Assembly: GCF_018327685.1 (NCBI RefSeq)
Contig: NZ_BNEL01000003.1
Location: 930,001-994,000 of the forward strand
DNA length: 64,000 nt
DNA from: Streptomyces sp. TS71-3
GTDB taxonomy: Bacteria; Actinomycetota; Actinomycetes; Streptomycetales; Streptomycetaceae
Direction: 5' to 3'
Shown: in pieces, positions 54,969 to 62,393 of the stretch
Layout of the letters: every line of letters begins with the position of its first letter
Position numbering within the stretch: the first letter of the stretch is position 1
The notes under the pieces: generated by a model
Databases searched by the model: none
What the model was told of the DNA's origin: nothing
Seen by the model: the letters and a program-made list of their open reading frames with translations, nothing else
Made by a program: the position numbers and the translations under genes

Positions 54969-56135
54969 TCAGCCCCCATCCGTGCCGAACAGCGACCTCC
55001 TGATCGTGATCACCCGGTCCGCTCTCTGAAGTGTCGCGGCCTCGGGATCGGTGTAGTCCAGTACCCGCTTGCGGCGTACGACGGCCACCACGAGATCGGC
55101 GCAGCCGCGCGGGGAGGTCCCGACCTCGTCGTTGGCCACCGGGCGTTCCACCAGTTCCAGCCTGCTGCCCTTGGTCATCAACGACTCCAGGGCGCTGGCC
55201 GCATGGGAACTGGCCATGGAGACACCCAGCAGGCGCCCGGCGGAGCTGGAACTGCTGATGACGGTGGTGGCGCCGCTCTGCTTGAGCAGGGGCACGTTCT
55301 CGTCCTCGCGGACCGCGGCGACGATGGTGGCGCGCCTGTTCAGCTGGCGGGCCGTGAGGGTGACCAGCGTGGCGGTGTCGTCGCGCTGTGGGGCGACGAT
55401 CACCTGGGCGGCGCTGGGCAGTTCGGCCCGGCGCAGGGTGTCGGTACGGCTGGCGTCGCCGAGGACGGCGACCAGGCCGTCGTTGGCCGCCGCCTCGACG
55501 GCCTTGCGCTGGGCGTCGACGACCACGATCCGGTTCCTGGCGATTCCCTGCCCGATCAGCGTCTCCACGGCGTGGCGCCCCTTGGTTCCGTAGCCGACCA
55601 CGACGACGTGGTCGCGCATCCGGGAGCGCCAGCGGTGCACCCGCACCTGCTGGCGGGTGCGTTCGGTGAGCACCTCCAGCGTGGTGCCGACCAGGATGAT
55701 CAGGAACAGGACGCGCAGCGGTGTGATGGCGAGGATGTTGGTGAGCCGGGCCCCGTCGCTGACGGGGGTGATGTCGCCGTAACCGGTGGTGGAGAGGGTG
55801 ACGGTCGAGTAGTACGCGGCGTCCAGCAGGTCCACGCTGCCGTCGGAGTTGTCGTTGTAGCCGGCCCGGTCGATCCAGACGAGGAACGTGGTGAGGACGA
55901 GGAGCAGCAGGGCCATCGACAGGCGGCGAAGCACCTGCTGGAGGGGTGGGGTGATCTCCACCGGCAGGGTGATGGTCCGTCCGGCCTCGGCCTCGTGCGC
56001 GTTGGAGCGCTCTCTGTGCCAGAGCGACCGGACGATCGACAGCCGGTCCGCCCGGTCCGCCCGTTGCGCCCGGTCCGTTCGGTTCGCCCGGTCAGTCCGG
56101 TTCTCCCTGAGGGATGCGCGGTCGCCGTCCCTCAT
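54969..56135 (-). CDS. Potassium channel with RCK (TrkA-N) domain
   Basis: 388 residues from ATG 56135 (GGGGAG 8 bases upstream). The upstream ATG at 56243 sits 1 base from a strong hairpin and would start with a region outside the family, so I prefer 56135. An N-terminal Arg/Asp-rich segment with RTDRANRTDRAQRADRADR repeats is cytosolic. Two membrane helices flank the pore with the selectivity filter TTGYGD. The RCK domain follows (DHVVVVGYGTKGRHAVETLI, GDASRTDTLRRAEL). RCK domains gate on nucleotides or ions. It is a paralogue of the RCK-only gene at 58119. Confidence 0.93.
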   Translation of the reverse strand: MRDGDRASLRENRTDRANRTDRAQRADRADRLSIVRSLWHRERSNAHEAEAGRTITLPVEITPPLQQVLRRLSMALLLLVLTTFLVWIDRAGYNDNSDGSVDLLDAAYYSTVTLSTTGYGDITPVSDGARLTNILAITPLRVLFLIILVGTTLEVLTERTRQQVRVHRWRSRMRDHVVVVGYGTKGRHAVETLIGQGIARNRIVVVDAQRKAVEAAANDGLVAVLGDASRTDTLRRAELPSAAQVIVAPQRDDTATLVTLTARQLNRRATIVAAVREDENVPLLKQSGATTVISSSSSAGRLLGVSMASSHAASALESLMTKGSRLELVERPVANDEVGTSPRGCADLVVAVVRRKRVLDYTDPEAATLQRADRVITIRRSLFGTDGG

Positions 56136-56244
56136 CGCTCGCTCCCCGCGGCCATGGTCGTGTGGATCAGCACGGTGACCATGGTCGCGGAAGAAGTACG
56201 GGTGCGGAAGATCGTGCTCACGAAAAGGGAAGATCGTGCGCATG

Positions 56245-56279
56245 AAGGAGCCCTCCGCGTGGTCGGCGGAGGGCTCCTT
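56245..56279 (-). terminator. Terminator between the NPP1 gene and the potassium channel gene
   Basis: A perfect 13-bp stem AAGGAGCCCTCCG (56245-56257) pairs with 56267-56279 and a 9-base loop. Between it and the NPP1 stop, CTCGTCAA/GAGGACA words repeat about three times (56285-56345). Confidence 0.85.
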
Positions 56280-56440
56280 GACGCCTCGTCAAGCGGGGAC
56301 ACGTTGACTCGTCGAGTGAGGACACCTCGTCAATCGAGGAAAGCTCGCCAAGCGCCGGGGTGGGCCGGCGGTCCCTGTGCGCTTCAGGTCGGCGTCAGCA
56401 TGGCTCGGCGCAGGTCCGGGCCGGGCCGGTCCGGACCTGC

Positions 56441-57262
56441 TCAGGCGTTCGGGTCGAAGGGGATTCCCGAGGGCTTCGAGTTGTTCAGCGCGTCGTTGAA
56501 GCGGGCGTCGTTGATTTTGATGGTGGCGTCACCGAAATCGGCGTTCATGAGCTTGTCGCGCAGCCCGGACGGGTAGCCGTTCCACCCCACGAGACGGGGG
56601 TAGAACCAGCCGCCGGTGGCGTTCTCCGGGGGCTCGTCGTTGTTGTTGGCGAACCGGAAGTCGTGCGTGGAGACGCCGTCCTTGTGGTAAACGATCTTCG
56701 GGTGGGTGCCGTCGAAGCGCACCGAGGAACTGGCCGCCACCTGGTAGCCCGAGTGCTGGGACACCGAGACGTACTGCACCTGGTTGTTGTTGATCCACAC
56801 CACGACGTGCTCCCAGTCGTGGGTGTGGCCGATGGCCGCGGGGCCCAGGGTCGCCTGGTCCTTCTCGAAGTAGCTGGCGTAGACGACGGCGCACCAGTCG
56901 TTGTTGCACTTCTCGCGCGAGTAGGTGTTGGCGGCGTCGAGCTGGGCCTGGTCGTGGCAGTGCCCGTTCACGTCGCCGCCCAGCTTCAGGCCCGGGTTGA
57001 GGGTGCCGTCGGGGGCGATCGCGGCGGTGGCGTAGCAGCCGTCGCCGTCGTAGTCGTACGCGGGGGAGAACGTCTGCTCCAGGCCGTCGGCGTTCTGCGG
57101 CAGGGGCTGGAGGACGTTCGCGCTCGCGATGGCCGGGACGGCCATGACCAGGGCCGCGGCGCCGATCGTGCTCACGAGCAGGGACCGGCCGACTCTTCCC
57201 CGGCGTCCGGGGCGGTCCGACGAATTCCCGGTATTGGTCGTCGATGACATCAGGCTGCGCAC
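56441..57262 (-). CDS. NPP1-family secreted necrosis-inducing protein (NLP)
   Basis: 273 residues from GTG 57262 (GAGGAG 6 bases upstream). A twin-basic leader and hydrophobic core (about 26-47, LLVSTIGAAALVMAVPAIAS) form a signal peptide. The mature part holds the NLP heptapeptide region GHTHDWEHVVVW (consensus GHRHDWE, one change), DGDGCYATAAIAPDG with paired Cys, and SQHSGY. NLPs damage plant cell membranes or act as elicitors and occur in oomycetes, fungi and some Streptomyces. It is monocistronic, with an AT-rich upstream region. Confidence 0.93.
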   Translation of the reverse strand: MRSLMSSTTNTGNSSDRPGRRGRVGRSLLVSTIGAAALVMAVPAIASANVLQPLPQNADGLEQTFSPAYDYDGDGCYATAAIAPDGTLNPGLKLGGDVNGHCHDQAQLDAANTYSREKCNNDWCAVVYASYFEKDQATLGPAAIGHTHDWEHVVVWINNNQVQYVSVSQHSGYQVAASSSVRFDGTHPKIVYHKDGVSTHDFRFANNNDEPPENATGGWFYPRLVGWNGYPSGLRDKLMNADFGDATIKINDARFNDALNNSKPSGIPFDPNA

Positions 57263-57412
57263 ACCAGCTCCTCAGCAACACATACGGCGCGCGGACCCCG
57301 TATGAATTCCATGCGCCTGTTCGGTGGGGGTTTCAGTGCAACGGAATGTCCTTGTTGCGCCGGAATTCTGGACATGGGTCTCACGGCGCAGGATTTCCGG
57401 TGACGCGCCATC

Positions 57413-57441
57413 AAATTAGCTGCGAGAGCGGTGTGGCGCAA
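57413..57441 (-). promoter_or_regulatory. Candidate promoter of the NPP1 gene
   Basis: On the minus strand TTGCGC (57436-57441) and TAATTT (57413-57418) are 17 bp apart, giving a leader of about 140 nt. The 57400-57560 segment is markedly AT-richer than its surroundings. Confidence 0.4.
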
Positions 57442-57650
57442 GCAAATGCAGTGGTCAAAAGATGAGTGGAAAAAGGCATTCCGGATATACCGTGAGATCT
57501 GCCGAGATGGAAAAACCGGGATAATTAAACACCGCTGCAAAAATACCTGAACGCTGGAGAAGCTTTCCGTTCGGCATTCGGGGACGGCCCGTGTTCGGGA
57601 GAGGAGAGGCGTCCGGGGGAGGGCGGACGCATTGCGGAGGCCGACGTGCC

Positions 57651-57790
57651 CCGTGGCGAGGTCGACGGGTCTGTGGTGAGGCCGGTGGGTCTGTGGTGAG
57701 GTCGACGGGCCCGTGGTGAGGCCGGTGGGTCTGTGGTGAGGTCGACGGGCCCGTGGTGAGGCGGGTGGGCCCGTGGCGAGGCCCGTGGGT
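57651..57790. repeat. 20-bp tandem repeat, seven copies
   Basis: Seven 20-bp units of the form CYGTGGYGAGGYCGRYGGGY follow one another, with two degenerate units after 57790. The unit is not a multiple of three and the region is noncoding. Units alternate between GTCGACGGG and GCCGGTGGG forms, suggesting duplication of a 40-bp pair. Confidence 0.9.
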
Positions 57791-58118
57791 CGTCGGGAAG
57801 CCGGTGGGTCGTCGGGGAATCCGGTGGACTCATGGCCCGTAGGAAACGGATCGCGGAACGGACGCTCCCCCAGGGATTTCGGGGGCCGTTGAGCGGGCAC
57901 GTTCCCGCAAGACGTGGCGCGAAGGCGGGTGTCCGTTCCCATGGTCGCGCCCAAGTCCGTGTCCGAATGTCCGAATCGCCGTGTTTCGGGAGGGCGCCCC
58001 TCGTCCGCACCGAGACCGCCCTCGCCGTACTGACTGACTGCCGTACTGACTGACTGCCTACCGCCGCACCGGAAGCACCTCGCTCACCGGTCGCCCCCGC
58101 CGCTCCGCTGGAGGATCC
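57791..58118. other. Remainder of the NPP1-RCK divergent gap
   Basis: 328 bp with two degenerate repeat units, a short CGGAACGG stretch and a CTGACTGCCGTACTGACTGA duplication near 58028-58055. No trace of a channel domain upstream of the RCK gene is readable in any frame. Confidence 0.5.
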
Positions 58119-58817
58119 GTGCGTGACCACACCGTCGTCGTCGGCTTCGGCACCAAGGGCCGCTCGGCGATCCAGACCGTGCGTGCCACCGGCCTGAAGG
58201 AGCAGCAGGTGGTGGTCGTCGACCCCAGCGGCAAGGCCGTCGAGGCGGCGACGGCCGCCGGGTTCGCCGGCGTCGTCGGCGACGCCACCCGCAGTGACGT
58301 CCTGCTGCGCGCCGAGGCGCAGCGGGCGCGGCGGATCATCATCGCCACCCAGCGAGACGACACGGCGGTGCTGGTCACCCTGACGGCGCGCCAGCTCAAC
58401 GCCGGCGCGAAGATCGTGGCGGCGGTGCGCGAGGAGGAGAACGCGCCCCTGCTCCGGCAGTCCGGCGCCGACGCGGTGATCGTCAGTGCGGGCGCGGCCG
58501 GCCGCCTGCTCGGCCTCTCGGTGCTCAGCCCGAGCGCGGGCATGGTCATGGAGGACCTCATCCAGCAGGGCAGCGGGCTCGACCTCGTCGAGCGCCCGGT
58601 GGTCAAGGCCGAGGCGGGACGGAGCGCCCGGGAGACCGACGACCTGGTCGTGAGCGTGATCCGGGGGCACCGGGTGCTGGGGTACGACGACCCCGCCGTC
58701 GGCAGCCTCCAGCTGACCGACCGCTTGATCACCATCGTCCGTGCCGCCCCCGCCGCCGAGGAGCCCGTGCACACGGTGGGCCCCATGCGCACGTCCGGCC
58801 GGGGCGCCGGGGGGTAG
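58119..58817 (+). CDS. RCK (TrkA-N/TrkA-C) domain protein without a channel domain
   Basis: 232 residues from GTG 58119 (GGAGGATCC upstream). The sequence begins directly with the Rossmann fold VRDHTVVVGFGTKGRSAIQT and GDATRSDVLLRAEAQRARRI, then ATQRDDTAVLVTLTARQLNA, and is clearly homologous to the C-terminal two-thirds of the potassium channel at 54969. The pore module is absent. It may be a stand-alone regulatory subunit or a channel gene that lost its 5' part. The quinone oxidoreductase gene starts 10 bp after its stop but has its own -10. Confidence 0.88.
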   Translation: MRDHTVVVGFGTKGRSAIQTVRATGLKEQQVVVVDPSGKAVEAATAAGFAGVVGDATRSDVLLRAEAQRARRIIIATQRDDTAVLVTLTARQLNAGAKIVAAVREEENAPLLRQSGADAVIVSAGAAGRLLGLSVLSPSAGMVMEDLIQQGSGLDLVERPVVKAEAGRSARETDDLVVSVIRGHRVLGYDDPAVGSLQLTDRLITIVRAAPAAEEPVHTVGPMRTSGRGAGG

Positions 58818-58827
58818 CGTCCCCCTC

Positions 58828-59805
58828 ATGCATGCGATCACGATTCCCAAACCCGGTGGTCCTGACGCGCTCGTGTGGGCGGAGGTCCCCGATCCGGTGC
58901 CCGGTGAGGGCGAAGTGCTGGTGGAGGTGGTGGCCAGCGCGGTCAACCGTGCCGACATCCTCCAGCGGCAGGGCTTCTACGATCCCCCGCTCGGCTCCCT
59001 GCCGTACCCGGGTCTCGAATGCGCGGGCCGCATCGCCGCGATCGGCCCCGGCGTGTCCGGCTGGGCGGTCGGCGACGAGGTGTGCGCGCTGCTCGCGGGC
59101 GGCGGGTACGCGGAGAAGACCGTCGTGCCCAGCGGGCAGCTGCTCCCCGTGCCCCCGGGCACGAGCCTGGTCGAGGCGGCGGCGCTGCCCGAGGTGGCCT
59201 GCACGGTCTGGTCGAACGTCTTCATGGTCGCCCACCTGCGTCCGGGCGAGGTCCTGCTGGTGCACGGCGGTTCCAGCGGGGTCGGCACCATGGCGATCCA
59301 GCTGGCCAAGGCGGTCGGCGCGCGGGTCGTCGTCACGGCGGGCAGCGCGGAGAAGCTGGAGCGCTGCGCGGAACTCGGCGCGGACGTGCTGATCAACTAC
59401 CGCGAGCAGGACTTCGTGGCCGAACTGCACAAGGCCACCGACGACGCGGGCGCCGACGTGATCCTCGACATCATGGGCGCGAAGTACCTCGAACGGAACG
59501 TGAAGGCGCTCGCGGTGAACGGCCGCCTCGCGATCATCGGTCTCCAGGGCGGGGCCAAGGGCGAGCTGAACCTCGGCGCGCTGCTCGGCAAGCGTGCCGC
59601 GGTCACGGCGACCTCGCTCCGCGGGCGCCCCGTGTCCGAGAAGGCGGCGATCGTCGCCGCGGTGCGGGAGCACGTCTGGCCGCTGATCGGCACCGGTCAG
59701 GTACGGCCCGTCATCGACCGCACCCTGCCGATGAACGAGGCGCCGGCCGCGCACCGGGTGCTGGAGGAGAGCGGGCACGTGGGCAAGGTGCTGCTGACGC
59801 TGTAG
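58828..59805 (+). CDS. NADPH:quinone oxidoreductase-like zinc-independent MDR protein
   Basis: 325 residues from ATG 58828. The medium-chain dehydrogenase/reductase fold has VVASAVNRADILQRQGFYDP, GLECAGRI and the nucleotide-binding VHGGSSGVGTMAIQLAKAVG; zinc ligands of alcohol dehydrogenases are missing, as in the PIG3/QOR group. It probably reduces quinones with NADPH. A TAGCGT hexamer lies 7 bases before the ATG and there is no ribosome binding site, so transcription is probably leaderless although the RCK stop overlaps the hexamer. Confidence 0.94.
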   Translation: MHAITIPKPGGPDALVWAEVPDPVPGEGEVLVEVVASAVNRADILQRQGFYDPPLGSLPYPGLECAGRIAAIGPGVSGWAVGDEVCALLAGGGYAEKTVVPSGQLLPVPPGTSLVEAAALPEVACTVWSNVFMVAHLRPGEVLLVHGGSSGVGTMAIQLAKAVGARVVVTAGSAEKLERCAELGADVLINYREQDFVAELHKATDDAGADVILDIMGAKYLERNVKALAVNGRLAIIGLQGGAKGELNLGALLGKRAAVTATSLRGRPVSEKAAIVAAVREHVWPLIGTGQVRPVIDRTLPMNEAPAAHRVLEESGHVGKVLLTL

Positions 59806-59902
59806 GCGCGAAGGACCTGCGGGCGCTGTAGGCGCGCGGGCGTATCGGCGCCTCTCCATTCAGCATTCAGCACTTCCCCTCAGCACTTCCCCACCGCGAT
59901 AC

Positions 59903-59945
59903 GAGGGGCCGGACGGCCGCGGACCACGCGGCCGTCCGGCCCCTC
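59903..59945 (+). terminator. Terminator of the quinone oxidoreductase gene
   Basis: A perfect 19-bp stem (59903-59921 with 59927-59945) with a 5-base GACCA loop, 98 bp after the stop. Confidence 0.9.
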
Positions 59946-60060
59946 GGGCGTCGGACGCGGGACCTCCGGCCCACCCAGCCCACAAGATGCCGGGATTGTC
60001 CAGCCATGTAACGCTTATTGGCGTACGTCTTGAGGCTCCTCCCGGGAGGGGGTCACGCCG

Positions 60061-61395
60061 GTGGCTCCGCGGTTCAGCAGGTTCCGTAAGCGCCGTGCAG
60101 TCCGTGAGGATCGGATGCCTCACCTGGGCGGTGGACCGGGTGGACCGGGTGGACCGGGTGGGCCCGGTGGGCCGGATGGACCCGGTGAGCCGGATGAGCT
60201 GGGCGAGGCCCCTGGGGGTCGCCTACCGGGACGGATCGGGCCCCGGACGCTCGCCGTGCTCCTGACGCTCGGCGCGCTGCTCTGGCAGGCCCTCCCCGCG
60301 TACGGCGCCGCGACGGGGAGCGGGGGGAGCGGGGGAAGCGCCGAGTACCGCGTGGGCTCCGACATGGCCCCCGTCTCGGCCAGCGCGGCGATGACCGCGG
60401 TGCCGGCCGGCGACCAGGGACTCCGGGCTGAGCGAGACCCGGGAATCGCGCGAGCGCACGCCCGCGGCGGCGACCTGGCCGCCCTGCGATGGTCGCGCCC
60501 CACGACGGGAGACGGGCTCGCCACGGCCGCGCGTACCGCTCCCACCGCTCAGGAGCCCGCCGGGGACCCGCGACGCATCGGGAACGGCTCCCCGCTCACC
60601 GACGTCGACCCGGCCGGCCCCCGCTCCGACCGCGAGCCCCTCGGCGGCGGAGGCGTCCGGGACGACGCCGCCCCCGGCGACGCACCCGCGCGCCACTCCG
60701 GTCCGCGGACCGGAGGCCCCGGCGGCGCGGGCGAGCAGGGCGACGAGGACGGGAACCGGCGTTCCGACGCGCAGGGGCACCACCCCTGGAAGGAACGCCA
60801 CCACGACCGCAATGAGGACCCGGACCGGGCCCGTGACGGGAGCCCCGGCGACCGGCACCAGGGCGCCACCCGCGACGGGGCAGGCCGGGACGGGATCGGT
60901 CGAGATGGGGTCGGCCGGGACATGACCGGCCGAGACGGGGCAGGCCGCGACGGCAGGGACGCGTCCGACCGCCAGCCGGCACCCCCCGGCTCCGCCGCCG
61001 AGCACCGGGCGCACGGAGAGCACCGCGGACATGGGAACCCGGAGACCCGGCAGTCCCCCGAGCGTCGGGCGCCCGCGGACCCGTCCGCGCCGGGATCCGG
61101 ACGCGACCGGGAAGGCGGGGGCCCCGGAAAGGCGGAGGACTCCTTCCCGAAGCAGGACCGGACACCCGCGGACCGCCGCGGCGCCACTGAACGGAACGCC
61201 GAACGCAACGCACAACGGGACGGCAACCGGACGGCCAGCGACCACCGGACCCGGCGCGACGTCGACGCCGCCGGAGACAGCACGGACCGCGTCCGGGTCA
61301 GGGCATCGACGTCCGGGCTGCTCTCGTTCGGAGCCGGCCTCCTGCTGATCGGCCTGGGCATCGGCTTCCTGGGCGTACGGCTGCGCAGGGAGTAG
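60061..61395 (+). CDS. Low-complexity Arg/Asp/Gly-rich membrane protein
   Basis: 444 residues from GTG 60061, preceded by GGGAGGGGG. A Gly-Pro-rich leader (GGPGGPGGPGG) is followed by a membrane segment (about 63-82, RTLAVLLTLGALLWQALPAY) and a long hydrophilic region rich in Arg, Asp, Gly and His with GRDGxGRDG repeats (about 270-300). A C-terminal membrane helix (about 420-440, LLSFGAGLLLIGLGIGFLGV) ends in RLRRE. The layout fits a protein anchored at its C-terminus with an exposed disordered body. I do not recognise a family or function. No neighbour suggests a role. Confidence 0.7.
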   Translation: MAPRFSRFRKRRAVREDRMPHLGGGPGGPGGPGGPGGPDGPGEPDELGEAPGGRLPGRIGPRTLAVLLTLGALLWQALPAYGAATGSGGSGGSAEYRVGSDMAPVSASAAMTAVPAGDQGLRAERDPGIARAHARGGDLAALRWSRPTTGDGLATAARTAPTAQEPAGDPRRIGNGSPLTDVDPAGPRSDREPLGGGGVRDDAAPGDAPARHSGPRTGGPGGAGEQGDEDGNRRSDAQGHHPWKERHHDRNEDPDRARDGSPGDRHQGATRDGAGRDGIGRDGVGRDMTGRDGAGRDGRDASDRQPAPPGSAAEHRAHGEHRGHGNPETRQSPERRAPADPSAPGSGRDREGGGPGKAEDSFPKQDRTPADRRGATERNAERNAQRDGNRTASDHRTRRDVDAAGDSTDRVRVRASTSGLLSFGAGLLLIGLGIGFLGVRLRRE

Positions 61396-61616
61396 GGAGT
61401 AAGGAGTAAGGAGTAGGGGCGCGGCGCACGGAAACCCCCTCTTCGCGCCCCGAGCACCCCCTCCCGTTCACCGCGCGCCAGTACGCCCTGCCCCGGCGTG
61501 CGGATCCGGCCCGGCCGCCGGCACGAACCATGACCTGCGCATGTAGGTGGTGAATGCAGCGAGATCGTGGAGGGGCTGGCGCCCCGGCCGGTGGGGGTAT
61601 GGGAGACAATGGCTGT

Positions 61617-62162
61617 ATGGAGAAGCCGAGGAACGAAAGGTCGCAGGAGAGCCCCAAGGTTCTGGTAGTGGGCCAGGACGGGATGGCGCTCGGCGGCGGA
61701 GACAACGAGGACTCCCGCGAGGTCTCGGTTACGGATCAGGTGGAGCAGCCCGCCAAGGTCATGCGCATCGGCAGCATGATCAAGCAGCTCCTGGAGGAGG
61801 TGCGTGCCGCTCCCCTCGACGAAGCGAGCCGGCAGCGCCTCAAGGAGATCCACTCCAGTTCCGTGAAGGAGCTCGAGGACGGTCTGGCGCCGGAGCTGGT
61901 GGAGGAGCTGGAGCGCATCTCCCTGCCGTTCACCGACGGCACCACGCCCACCGATGCGGAACTGCGCATCGCGCAGGCCCAGTTGGTCGGCTGGCTCGAA
62001 GGCCTCTTCCACGGGATCCAGACCACGCTGTTCGCCCAGCAGATGGCCGCGCGCGCCCAGCTCGAGCAGATGCGCCGCGCGCTGCCGCCCGGCGTCGTCC
62101 CCGCCGGCGAGGACGGCGACGAGCAGCGCACCGGCGGCCGCTCGGGCGGCCCGTACCTGTAG
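61617..62162 (+). CDS. bpa: Bacterial proteasome activator Bpa
   Basis: 181 residues from ATG 61617 (MEKPRNERSQES); an ATG at 61599 is less likely. The helical core VEQPAKVMRIGSMIKQLLEE, LKEIHSSSVKELEDGLAPEL and RIAQAQLVGWLEGLFHGIQT matches Bpa, which forms a ring that opens the 20S proteasome without ATP. The C-terminus ends in a hydrophobic-Tyr-X motif (GPYL), needed to dock into the proteasome alpha ring. GACAAT 6 bases before the ATG and no ribosome binding site suggest a leaderless mRNA. Confidence 0.94.
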   Translation: MEKPRNERSQESPKVLVVGQDGMALGGGDNEDSREVSVTDQVEQPAKVMRIGSMIKQLLEEVRAAPLDEASRQRLKEIHSSSVKELEDGLAPELVEELERISLPFTDGTTPTDAELRIAQAQLVGWLEGLFHGIQTTLFAQQMAARAQLEQMRRALPPGVVPAGEDGDEQRTGGRSGGPYL

Positions 62163-62173
62163 GCAGCACGTCG

Positions 62174-62200
62174 CTCAGGGGGCTCCCGGAGCCCCCTGAG
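62174..62200 (+). terminator. Terminator of bpa
   Basis: CTCAGGGGGCT (62174-62184) pairs with 62190-62200, 11 bp after the stop. Between it and the kinase stop, a GCTCACGCTCACGCCGAGCG unit is repeated. Confidence 0.75.
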
Positions 62201-62393
62201 ACGCGCCCCCGGCGCACAGGGCGCCCGCACCGACCTCACGACAAGCGCCCCTCACACCGGCGGGGCCCGTCACACCGAGTAGGCCCCCACATCGAGTGGC
62301 CCCTCATGTCCGGTGGCTTGTCACGCCGACCGGCCCCTCATGTCGAGTGTTTCTCACGCCGAGCGGCTCACGCTCACGCCGAGCGGCTCACGC

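Noticed and set aside
56136..56243. Potassium channel start at ATG 56243
   Set aside because: It would begin 1 base from a 13-bp terminator hairpin, and ATG 56135 has a good ribosome binding site.
57525..58958. Minus-strand frame of 477 residues across the tandem repeats and the RCK gene
   Set aside because: It is antisense to the RCK gene and reads through the 20-bp repeat; no domain is recognisable.
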